From positions 62,001-126,000 of the forward strand of contig JAHBNG010000013.1 of the NCBI GenBank assembly GCA_019217005.1: a DNA stretch of 64,000 nucleotides, given 5' to 3'. The position numbers were made by a program, and so were the translations under genes. Under the pieces are notes generated by a model. The model saw only the letters and a list, made by a program, of their open reading frames with translations, did not search any database and was not told the origin of the DNA. Of the stretch, positions 55,064-63,253 are shown piece after piece. The stretch is from Chloroflexi bacterium TSY (GTDB lineage Bacteria > Chloroflexota > Anaerolineae > Caldilineales > Caldilineaceae). Positions within the stretch are counted from its first letter, which is position 1; each line of letters begins with the position of its first letter.

Positions 55064-55978
55064 ATGAGGATAAAACCTGTACCAGAGAACGCCAAGCTCG
55101 AACGTCTGTTTGATGGTTGTGCATTTGCTGAGGGGGGAGCTGCGGATGCAGAAGGCAATCTTTTCTTTTCGGATTGTCCCAACAATCGCATTATGGTCTA
55201 TCGCCCCATGACTGGTACAATAGAGGTTTGGAAAGAGCCAAGCGGACGCGCAAACGGAATGAATTTCGATCCGAACGGGCGTCTAGTTGTATGTTGTGAT
55301 GGCAAGGATGGTGGTGCGCGGGCGGTGCAACGGTATGAACCCAACGGGGCGATTACAACCCTCGCATCTCATTATGGAGGCAAAAAGCTCAATGCGCCCA
55401 ACGATCTCTGCTTTGACCAACAAGGCCGTATCTACTTCACAGATCCTCGCTATGGCTATCAGGATGATCTCGAGCAGGATTGTATGGCTGTTTATCGCAT
55501 TGAATTGGATGGCACTCTAACCCGCGTGATTGATGACATGGAGACACCCAACGGCATTCTGATCACGCCAGACAATCGTACGCTCTATCTTGTGGATCAC
55601 AACCCGGAGCCAGGTGGTGCCCGGACTTTGGTGACTTACTCATCGGACGACGGAGAAAGCTGGAGCTGTCAGGGAGTGTTGACGGATTTTGGCGAAGGGT
55701 ATGGCGGCGACGGTATGGTGTTGGATGTAGAAGGGAATATCTACCTGACCGCTGGCGAAAACGAATTGGCGGGTGTTCATATTTTTGCACCAGATGGTGA
55801 GAAGCTTGGTCTGATCCAGACGGGTGAGACGCCGGGTAATTGTACTTTTGGTGGTCCCGATCTGCGCACGCTTTATATTGCGGCCTCTAGTTCACTCTAT
55901 GCGATTCAATTGGCGATCCCCGGGCAATTGGCATATCCATCACGTAAAAAAGCTTTCAGCCAATCAGCTGTCAGCTAG
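55064..55978 (+). CDS. SMP-30/gluconolactonase-family protein with repeat-encoded tail
   Basis: The 304-residue six-bladed propeller begins after GGGAAGGAGATAAAG. Metal-site positions are FAEGGAADAEG (Glu), LNAPNDLCFDQQGRIYFTDP (Asn) and GYGGDGMVLDVEGNIYL (Asp). Members hydrolyse sugar lactones such as gluconolactone. The last nine residues (KAFSQSAVS) and the stop are encoded by Rep-G copy 2, so the native C-terminus was probably replaced when that repeat arrived. The change is outside the propeller and may be harmless. Confidence 0.88.
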   Translation: MRIKPVPENAKLERLFDGCAFAEGGAADAEGNLFFSDCPNNRIMVYRPMTGTIEVWKEPSGRANGMNFDPNGRLVVCCDGKDGGARAVQRYEPNGAITTLASHYGGKKLNAPNDLCFDQQGRIYFTDPRYGYQDDLEQDCMAVYRIELDGTLTRVIDDMETPNGILITPDNRTLYLVDHNPEPGGARTLVTYSSDDGESWSCQGVLTDFGEGYGGDGMVLDVEGNIYLTAGENELAGVHIFAPDGEKLGLIQTGETPGNCTFGGPDLRTLYIAASSSLYAIQLAIPGQLAYPSRKKAFSQSAVS

Positions 55979-56074
55979 GTCGAAGCGACCACTTCGTGTT
56001 TGGTTACAGATGCGTAGCATCCACCGACAGAATCTGGCCATGTTTCGTGGCTGATTTTTATACTTTACCTATAC
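55944..56074. repeat. Rep-G copy 2
   Basis: AAGCTTTCAGCCAATCAGC, GTCAGCTAGGTCGAAGCGAC and CACTTCGTG match 4785-4907. It overlaps the 3' end of the SMP-30 gene and is followed at once by Rep-A copy 4. Confidence 0.72.
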
Positions 56075-56291
56075 TCAGTAGATCCAAATTTGGCGTTTTT
56101 GGCTATTTTCAGTCGAGATTGCAGGGATTTTGGAGTCATTTATTCAGATTTCGGTTACAGAAAACAACCTATTTCATATCTGAAAATCGCCCAAATCTAA
56201 CGCAAAAACTAGATATCGACCGGCAAATTTGTATTTATGTCAACTGTTTAGCCAGAATTCTCTCTCAAAACCTGAAATTTGGATCTACTGA
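56075..56291 (-). mobile_element. Rep-A copy 4 (217-bp MITE)
   Basis: Complete inverted ends; the duplication is TAC (56072-56074 and 56292-56294). Rep-B copy 3 is inserted directly at its right end. Confidence 0.93.
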
Positions 56292-56294
56292 TAC

Positions 56295-56449
56295 GGGGTG
56301 GTTCATTTTAGGCGGACAATTAGGTTTACATTTTTGCAAAGAGAAAAGATGTTTATATTTTCTACTTTGAGCCATGCTCAGGCAGAAAATGACCTCATAT
56401 AGATTTTTATCTATGTATCAAAAGTGTAAACCTAATTCTGAACCACCCC
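56295..56449 (+). mobile_element. Rep-B copy 3 (155-bp MITE) inserted at the end of Rep-A copy 4
   Basis: Ends GGGGTGGTTCA and TGAACCACCCC. The 8-bp duplication ACTGATAC (56287-56294 and 56450-56457) includes the last five bases of Rep-A and its TAC duplication. Rep-B therefore arrived after Rep-A here. Confidence 0.93.
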
Positions 56450-56548
56450 ACTGATACTACTAGAAAACAACGGCTCGATTGGCAATAGACGATGTCACCA
56501 AGCAGATTCCAAGCGTTCACAATTCTCACACACACTTCATCATTCAGA

Positions 56549-56620
56549 GTGTACCACAAAGTGTGTAAATGGGCGCCGATCAGTCAGAGAATCGGCTATA
56601 TTTACACACTTTGGACACAC
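56549..56620. repeat. Rep-C copy 9, flanked by a 16-bp direct repeat
   Basis: GTGTACCACAAAGTGTGTAA...ATTTACACACTTTGGACACA. The 16-bp CACACTTCATCATTCA is found at 56531-56546 and at 56616-56631. It lies 33 bases before the SDR start. Confidence 0.88.
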
Positions 56621-56652
56621 TTCATCATTCACGATTTTCCCGGAGTAATCCA

Positions 56653-57438
56653 ATGCGTTTACAGAATCAAGTTGCTATCATCACCGGTGGTGGATCAGGA
56701 ATCGGTCGCGCGATCTGCTTGCTTTTTGCACAAGAGGGAGCCAAAGTTGTTGCTGTCGATCAATTTCTAGAACGAGCAGAGGAGACGACTCAGTTGGTTC
56801 ACCAGGACAACGGCGAGGCATTCGCAATCCAGGCTGATGTGACCAAGAGCGAGACAATCGCCAAGATGAAGGCGCAAACGTTGGAACAGTATGAACGTAT
56901 TGACATTCTAGTGAATAATGCTGGTATTGCCAGTGGTGACGATATTTTGGAAATTGATGAAGAGATCTGGGACATGGATCTCAATGTCGTACTCAAAGGA
57001 GTCTACCTCTGCTCCAAAGCAGTCCTCCCCACCATGATCGAGCAAAAAACGGGCGCGATCGTGAATATCTCCTCGGTCAATGGATTGATGGGCCTGAGCG
57101 AAGAAGCCTATAGTGCAGCCAAAGCAGGTGTCATCAATCTAACCAAAAATATGGCGCTCAAATATGGGCAACACAATATTCGCACCAACGTTATCTGCCC
57201 AGGCACCATTCAAACCCCCATCTGGCAAGCTCGTCTTGACAACGATCCGCAAATCTTCGACCAATTGGCGGCTTGGTACCCTTTGGGTCGCGTTGGTCAA
57301 CCAGAAGATGTGGCCAAAGCAGCGCTCTTTCTCGCGTCGGATGATGCATCTTGGATCACGGGGACTGTGCTCACCGTCGATGGTGGGCTAACCGCAGGTA
57401 GTTATCGGATGGGACGTGCGTTAGAAGGAGCCAGCTAG
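56653..57438 (+). CDS. SDR-family oxidoreductase
   Basis: I choose ATG 56653 (MRLQNQVAIITGGGSGIGRA) over the longer frame, which runs through Rep-C. The 261-residue enzyme has TGGGSGIG, VAVDQFLERA with Asp after strand 2 (NAD preference), ILVNNAGIASG, VNISSVNG (Ser) and EEAYSAAKAGV (Tyr-x3-Lys). It resembles 3-oxoacyl-ACP reductase/glucose dehydrogenase-like SDRs; the substrate is not predictable. Confidence 0.92.
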   Translation: MRLQNQVAIITGGGSGIGRAICLLFAQEGAKVVAVDQFLERAEETTQLVHQDNGEAFAIQADVTKSETIAKMKAQTLEQYERIDILVNNAGIASGDDILEIDEEIWDMDLNVVLKGVYLCSKAVLPTMIEQKTGAIVNISSVNGLMGLSEEAYSAAKAGVINLTKNMALKYGQHNIRTNVICPGTIQTPIWQARLDNDPQIFDQLAAWYPLGRVGQPEDVAKAALFLASDDASWITGTVLTVDGGLTAGSYRMGRALEGAS

Positions 57439-57471
57439 AATGATTCTTATAGCCACATTATTTATACTTCG

Positions 57472-57514
57472 GACAATAGAATAGCCTTTGCTCGAGGGAC
57501 ACTCGTCCGAAGTT
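57472..57514. repeat. Hairpin between SDR and FAD oxidoreductase genes
   Basis: ACTTCGGAC and GTCCGAAGT pair, extended outward by GCCAC and GTGGC. It may terminate transcription from the SDR gene. Confidence 0.5.
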
Positions 57515-57543
57515 TAAGTGGCATCTCTATTATGTGATGAAAC

Positions 57544-59142
57544 ATGCGAGAACGTGAAACGGATATTCTGATCGTTGGGGGCGGGGTAGGCGGAGTGGCG
57601 GCAGCATTGGCTGCCGCGCAGTTGGGTAAACGGGTTATCTTGACTGAAGAGACAGACTGGCTTGGCGGTCAGATGACGGCTCAGGCGGTGCCACCAGACG
57701 AGCACCCCTGGATTGAAGAGACCGGCTGCACGGCCAGCTATCGACGTTTGCGTAATGGGATTCGTGCTTATTATCGTACCCATTACCCCTTAACCAAAGC
57801 AGCAAAAACAGATCCTTTGTTAAATCCTGGTGCCGGTTCAGTCAGTCGACTCTGTCATGAACCCCGAGCGACATTAGCCGTCATCGAGCAGATGTTGGCA
57901 CCCTATCGCAGTGCGCAAACTATTGATGTGTTGCTCCATCATTATCCCGTCGATATCGAGGTTGCTGGAGATACTGTCCGCGCTGTTACACTCCAAAATG
58001 ATGAAGATGGTCTTGTTACGACGATCAGTGCTCCCTATATTCTCGATGCCACAGAGTTGGGTGATCTGTTGGAGTTGGGCAACGTGGAGTATGTAATCGG
58101 AGCTGAGTCACAGCGCGATACCGGTGAACCACATGCACTTGAAGGCCCAGCGAATCCGTTGGAGCAGCAGGCAATCACTTGGTGCTTTGCGCTTGATTAT
58201 TTCCCTGGTGAAGATCACGTCATTGATAGACCCGAACAATATGATTTCTGGCGCACCTACCAGGCCGACTTCTGGCCAGGTCGACAGTTGGGTTGGCAAG
58301 ATCCAGATCCGCAAACACTGGCAACAAAGGAGCGGGGTATTTTTCACGGACCACAGGTTGGTGGACGTATGTGGAGTTTCTGGCAATATCGACGTCTCTT
58401 GACGACTGAACACTTTATGCCTGGTCATCTTTCTTCGGATATCAGCCTCGTCAACTGGCCACATAATGATTACTGGTTGGGACCGTTGGTCGGTGTCTCC
58501 GCAAGCGAACGCAACAAACATCTCGCTGGGGCCAAAGAGTTGAGTTTATCGTTACTCTATTGGATGCAGACGGAAGCGCCGCGTCACGACGGTGGAGTCG
58601 GTTATTCAGGTCTGCGGTTGCGCCATGACGTTGTGGGGACACAAGATGGGCTAGCCAAATCAGTTTATGTGCGTGAGTCGCGGCGCATTCAAGCAGAGTT
58701 CACGGTATTAGAGCAGCATGTGGGCGTAGATGCACGCAGCCCACTTGATTCGGCAGAGACGTTTGCCGATTCGGTGGGCGTTGGCTCTTACCGCATTGAT
58801 CTGCATCCCAGCACAGCCCTCCGTACTTATGTGGATATCAGTAGCTATCCCTTCCAAATTCCGTTGGGTGCCCTAATCCCCATTCGCGTGGAGAATTTGT
58901 TGCCTGCTTGCAAGAATTTAGGCGTTACACACATCACAAACGGCTGCTATCGCCTCCATCCAGTCGAATGGAACATTGGCGAAGCAGCGGGCGCATTGGC
59001 AGCCTATTGCCTCTCTATAGGAAAAACGCCACGGCAGGTACACAATCAGGTTGATCTTTTGGCTGACTTTCAACGGCTCCTCACAGAGTCTTTAGAGTTT
59101 GCGTTGGCATGGCCTGAGGCGATTAGAACGATTCCGCAATAA
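57544..59142 (+). CDS. FAD-dependent oxidoreductase (FAD_oxidored family)
   Basis: The 532-residue protein begins MRERETDILIVGGGVGGVAA with the GxGxxG FAD motif, followed by TEETDWLGGQMTAQAVPP, the DWLGGQ motif of the FAD_oxidored (PF12831) family. ILDATELGDLLELG near residue 165 and LLPACKNLGVTHITNGCYRL near 455 (family N/H-rich C-terminal FAD contact) support this. The reaction is unknown; relatives are often in carbohydrate-breakdown clusters. The start ATG 57544 follows TGTGATGAAAC. Confidence 0.87.
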   Translation: MRERETDILIVGGGVGGVAAALAAAQLGKRVILTEETDWLGGQMTAQAVPPDEHPWIEETGCTASYRRLRNGIRAYYRTHYPLTKAAKTDPLLNPGAGSVSRLCHEPRATLAVIEQMLAPYRSAQTIDVLLHHYPVDIEVAGDTVRAVTLQNDEDGLVTTISAPYILDATELGDLLELGNVEYVIGAESQRDTGEPHALEGPANPLEQQAITWCFALDYFPGEDHVIDRPEQYDFWRTYQADFWPGRQLGWQDPDPQTLATKERGIFHGPQVGGRMWSFWQYRRLLTTEHFMPGHLSSDISLVNWPHNDYWLGPLVGVSASERNKHLAGAKELSLSLLYWMQTEAPRHDGGVGYSGLRLRHDVVGTQDGLAKSVYVRESRRIQAEFTVLEQHVGVDARSPLDSAETFADSVGVGSYRIDLHPSTALRTYVDISSYPFQIPLGALIPIRVENLLPACKNLGVTHITNGCYRLHPVEWNIGEAAGALAAYCLSIGKTPRQVHNQVDLLADFQRLLTESLEFALAWPEAIRTIPQ

Positions 59143-59343
59143 AGCACAACCAACATATTTTGGCAGACAGTCACTGATCTGATTGAAGTATATCGTAGGT
59201 CCCTTCTCTGAAATGACGAGCCCCAAAAACCCTGAATCTTCACTTGGAATCCATCGTTTTCTTGCCACTTGTCCCGCCAGAGACGGAACTCACGTTCTAG
59301 TCATGTATGTCATGACGCATCTGTTATGAGGAACAAACAGGAA

Positions 59344-60102
59344 ATGCATCACTTCGACACGCTGATTCAAAATGGGAAAATCATTGATGGCGGCGGGAAC
59401 CCTTGGTTCTATGGTGATGTGGCGCTTCAGGGACAACGGATTGTCGCCATTGCGTCACGGGGTCAAATTGCAACGGAATTGGCAGCTGAGACGGTAGACG
59501 CGTCAGACAAGGTCGTTTGCCCCGGCTTTATCGATATTCAGAGCCACTCGATCCTTCCCCTCATGGTTGATGGTCGCTCATTGTCCAAGATTACCCAAGG
59601 CGTCACAACCGAGATCATGGGCGAAGGATGGACCCCTGCTCCCTGTGGCGGTCAGATCGATGATCCATTCACTGCCAGTCTGGTCTCTTTTGATGTGGGC
59701 GATTGGCGACCAAGGATGACAGAATGGTCGCGCTTTGGTCATTGGATGGATGCCATGATGGAGCAAGGTGTCTCGCCCAATATCGGTTCCTTTGTGGGTG
59801 GGGGCACTGTGCGTGCCTATGCGAAAGGGTTTCAGATGGGGCGCGCCACGTCTGATGAGTTGGCTGTGATGCAACGGGTCATGGCCGAGTCGATGGAGGA
59901 TGGGGCCTTTGGTGTGGCCTATGCGCTGATCTACCCACCGGATACTTACGTCAAGACCGACGAAATCGTTGAGGTCTGCAAAGTTGTCGGCCAATACCAT
60001 GGCGTCTACATTTCACACATTCGCTCCGAGTCCGAGCAGTTTCATGAGGCGCTGGACGAAGCCATTGAGATTGGTCGACGGGCGGGTTGTCCAGTAGAAG
60101 TC
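59344..60102 (+). pseudogene. D-aminoacylase-family amidohydrolase, fragment 1 of 3
   Basis: Start ATG 59344 after GAGGAACAAACAGGAA. DTLIQNGKIIDGGGNPWFYG, VCPGFIDIQSHSILPLMVDG, QGVTTEIMGEGWTPAPCGGQ and VYISHIRSESEQFHEALDEA are those of N-acyl-D-amino-acid deacylase-like amidohydrolases. The first metal motif reads QSH where HxH is usual, as in one known-looking branch. At codon 253 (CPVEV) Rep-A copy 5 interrupts the gene; the reading frame runs into the MITE and stops at 60129. The remaining parts are at 60323-60885 and about 62190-62478. Confidence 0.87.
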
Positions 60103-60319
60103 TCAGTAGATCCAAATTTCAGGTTTTGAGAGAGAATTCTGGCTAAACAGTTGACATAAATACAAATTTGCCGGTCGATATCTAGTTTTTGCGTTAGATT
60201 TGGGCGATTTTCAGATATGAAATAGGTTGTTTTCTGTAACCGAAATCTGAATAAATGACTCCAAAATCCCTGCAATCTCGACTGAAAATCGCCAAAAACG
60301 CCAAATTTGGATCTACTGA
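60103..60319 (+). mobile_element. Rep-A copy 5 (217-bp MITE) inside the D-aminoacylase gene
   Basis: Duplication GTC at 60100-60102 and 60320-60322. Removing the element and one GTC joins ...CPVEV to YHLKAAGEPNW in frame, restoring the family motif (V-x-I/V-YHLK). Confidence 0.95.
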
Positions 60320-60322
60320 GTC

Positions 60323-60886
60323 TATCATCTCAAAGCAGCAGGTGAACCCAATTGGCATAAAATTCCCTCAATCATTGAGAAGATCGAGCAAGCTCGGGCC
60401 GACGGCATCGACATCACAGCCAATATGTATCCCTACACGGCATCGGGCACAGGATTAGCCGCCATGTTGCCGAACTGGGTAGCAGCGGACGGCAATTTCT
60501 TTGATAACTTGCGCAATCCAGCGTTGCTCACACGCATCCGAGAGGAGATGAAAGCACCCGAGTCTTTGCAAATGGCAGCCCAGCCAGAGGTCGTCATGCC
60601 AATTGGCTTTGAGCGAGCAGAGAATCAGCAATATGTTGGCAAACGCTTGACCGAAATTGCCGAGATGCGCAATCAGCATTGGATCGATACAACCATCGAT
60701 CTCTTGCTCTCAGAGAAGCAGCGCATCGGCACCATCTACTTCAAGATTAGCGCCGAAAACATCCGACTCCAGCTCCAGCAACCCTGGATCAAGATAGCGA
60801 CTGACGCAGGAGGCTTTGATCCTGCATGGGCCAAAGCACGAGGTCCCGTTCATCCTCGCTCCTACGGCACTTACCCTCGTGTGTAA
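60323..60886 (+). pseudogene. D-aminoacylase-family amidohydrolase, fragment 2 of 3
   Basis: After Rep-A the frame continues YHLKAAGEPNWHKIPSIIEK, ARADGIDITANMYPYTASGT and IKIATDAGGFDPAWAKARGP to HPRSYGTYPRV, where the next element begins. YHLK, MYPYTASGTGL, the Asp of TDAGG and HPRSYGTYPRV are the conserved downstream motifs of the family. The ISAzo13 element is inserted after codon RV and supplies a stop. Confidence 0.9.
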
Positions 60887-62193
60887 GGCCAATCCAAAAA
60901 ATAAAATATACGCGAGAAGGTGTTAAACTAGCTCTCCAAAAGGAGCAAAAATGACAATCTCGCCAGAAATGGTTGAAGTCTTGAAAGAGACGAAGGCCAT
61001 GTTAAGTGGATACGAAAGAAGGCACTTCATGGCCCAAACGGTCAAAACGATATGCGAAGGGAGTCCGACGAAAGCAGAACGAGAGTTGGGCTGGAATCGG
61101 GCGACGATAGCCAAAGCCCTGGAAGAACTAGAAGGCGGCTTCTGTTATGTCGACCAAAGCCACCGACGTGGTCGCAAAAGCCGAAGACCATATCCCCACT
61201 TTACTGGCCGATATGGTTGAAATCGCCGATCAATTCAGCCAGACCGATCCCACCTTTCGACCCCAATTGTACACTCGACTAACCGCCGCCGAAATGCGTA
61301 CCCAGCTCATCGAGCAGAAAGGATACACAGATGAGGAATTGCCTGGCGAAGAGGCCATCCGCTTGAAGCTCAATGAGTTAGGCTATGGCTCAAACCGGGT
61401 CAAAAAAAGTCAACCAGTGAAAAAGATCCCAGAGACCGATGCGATCTTTGATAGAATTCATCAGATCAATCAAGAAGCGGATGCAGACGAGACGGTTCTG
61501 CGCCTCTCTTGGGATGCCAAAGCGACGATTTTACTTGACCGTTTCTCGAGAGAAGGGATAAGTCGAGTGGTTGTCAAAGCGCTCGATCATGACTTTCAAG
61601 ATAAGAAGACCGAGAAAGTCACTCCTTTTGGCATTTACCTCCCTTCAACCAAGGAACTCTTTCTTTACTTGACTCAGTCGAAAGTGACGAGTGACTGTAT
61701 TGTCGACTGCCTGATTGATTTTTTGGGAAAGCGTACGTGAACACTTTCCTCACGTCAAGACCCTCGTGATCAATCAGGACAATGGTCCCGAAAATCATAC
61801 CCGTCGGACTCAGTTTATGTATCGTCTCACTCAGTTTGTTGAGCACTATCGTCTCTCTATTCAGCTCGCCTGCTACCCTCCTTATCACAGTAAATACAAC
61901 CCCATCGAACGGGTTTGGGGCCATCTTGAAAAACACTGGAACGGTTCTCTTCTCGATTCTCTTGAGACCGTTCTCAATTTTGCCCGTTCTTTTCGCTTTA
62001 ACCAACTACAACCCTTCGTTCACCTGAATTCCACTCTTTATGAGACCGGCGTCAAACTCACTCAGAAAGAGATGGACCGTTTGGAACAACGCTTCCAACG
62101 TTTACCTGGTTTAGAAAAATGGTTTGTCCTTATTCCCCCTCTCCATTCTCTCGTTCGCGTATAATTATTTATTTTTTTGGTTTAGCCTTAGGC
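60887..62193 (+). mobile_element. ISAzo13-type insertion sequence (about 1.3 kb)
   Basis: Ends TAAGGCCAATCC and its near-complement GGTTTAGCCTTA give inverted repeats; TATACGCG and CGCGTATA follow inside both ends. It is inserted in the D-aminoacylase gene between the codons for PRV and LGKYVREEG. The target duplication cannot be fixed with certainty (at most 2-3 bases). The transposase is frameshifted. Confidence 0.82.
60951..62164 (+). pseudogene. ISAzo13-family transposase, two frameshifts
   Basis: The start at ATG 60951 (MTISPEMVEVLKETKAMLSG, after AAAGGAGCAAAA) reads to about 61145, then the frame moves (ATDVVAKAEDHIPTLLADMV...) and runs to about 61735 (CIVDCLIDF), then moves again (VREHFPHVKTLVINQDNGPE to HSLVRV). 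DDE features are seen in RLSWDAKATILLDRFSREG (Asp), INQDNGPENHTRR (Asp) and YHSKYNPIERVWGHLEKHWN (Glu). This matches the ISAzo13 family as I recall it. A third loss, GLY/TRYG-type, appears around 61220. The element cannot move by itself in this form. Confidence 0.85.
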
Positions 62194-62478
62194 AAATATG
62201 TACGAGAGGAAGGGATCATCCCACTGGAAGATGCCATCCGAAAGATGACGTCAGCCGTCGCAGCACGCTTGCGATTGCGGGAGCGAGGTCTTCTCCAGGA
62301 AGGTTATTTCGGAGATGTGGTGATCTTCGATCCCGAAACCATTGGAGATCGAGCCACGTTTACCGATTCGCATCAGTTGTCGGTTGGTGTTTCAGATGTC
62401 TGGGTGAATGGAGTGCGAGTTCTAGCAGGTGGTGACCATACGGGCGCAACGCCGGGGATGGTTGTCCGGCCTGGATAG
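62194..62478 (+). pseudogene. D-aminoacylase-family amidohydrolase, fragment 3 of 3
   Basis: After the insertion the frame reads GKYVREEGIIPLEDAIRKMT, LQEGYFGDVVIFDPETIGDR, VSDVWVNGVRVLAGGDHTGA and TPGMVVRPG, the C-terminal beta-sandwich end of N-acyl-D-amino-acid deacylases. The stop is at 62476-62478. Together with fragments 1 and 2 it makes a full-length protein of about 535 residues. Confidence 0.9.
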
Positions 62479-62614
62479 AGGCAGTCCGTTTTTAGAATCA
62501 GGTGGTGACCGAACAACAGATGGAGTAAAATCGATCGTTGAGAATCAAAGAATTCATCTATTGGCAGACCGAGATTAGATAACTCATGTACGAACGAAAC
62601 AAGTAGCGCTCTCC

Positions 62615-63136
62615 TCACGTTCTCTTGACCCACTCTTCAGATGCCGGCGGCTCTTCAACAGGTGGTTCAACACCATCGGGATACCATCCTGGCTTGGTGC
62701 GTCGTAAGGGCATGTAGCTCTTAAACGTATGGACATGCTGTATCAATTCATTTGGTGGTTTGGGGTTCTTTACACTGTCACGCCACACTTTACGCTCTAA
62801 AACCCCCACAACAAGATATTCGTTTCCGATTAAGGTGGGATCCATTTGGGAACAGATCCGCGTCAAATGGGCTTCGATCTCCGCTTGATGTGCGATCAGG
62901 AGATCGCAGTTGGCACAATACCGATTGGTGTAGTTGAGTGCAATCGGAAACTTTGGCTCTATGTGGATGAACAGCGGTAGCTTCCGCGAGGATGTCTTTT
63001 TTCCACATTGAGGGCAAGAAGTAACTCGGGCATCTGGATACGGGTTGAGCGCAAAATGGTATTGATGCTTTGAGGGATCATTGTTAGATTTCCGTTGTGT
63101 CGCTCGATCTCTCTTTGTTGCTGATTGTTTTGACAT
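62615..63136 (-). CDS. Zinc-ribbon protein of unknown function
   Basis: I place the start at ATG 63136 (MSKQSATKRDRATQRKSNND), giving 173 residues; a longer frame to 63214 lacks a ribosome site. A basic N-terminus is followed by VTSCPQCGKKTSSRKLPLFI and LNYTNRYCANCDLLIAHQAE, two CxxC pairs about 37 residues apart, consistent with one zinc ribbon. The C-terminus is Pro-rich (VEPPVEEPPASEEW). No family is recognised. It is divergent from the MFS gene. Confidence 0.6.
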   Translation of the reverse strand: MSKQSATKRDRATQRKSNNDPSKHQYHFALNPYPDARVTSCPQCGKKTSSRKLPLFIHIEPKFPIALNYTNRYCANCDLLIAHQAEIEAHLTRICSQMDPTLIGNEYLVVGVLERKVWRDSVKNPKPPNELIQHVHTFKSYMPLRRTKPGWYPDGVEPPVEEPPASEEWVKRT

Positions 63137-63253
63137 GCTGCGTGTCTCTCTTTTCTGTTGGTAATGTGTCTTGCATTGCCAACTTTGGCTGTTAATGGTA
63201 TGCTCAGGGTCCATTTTTATTCAGTACCCAACAAGGCAAAGCAACATCATTAC

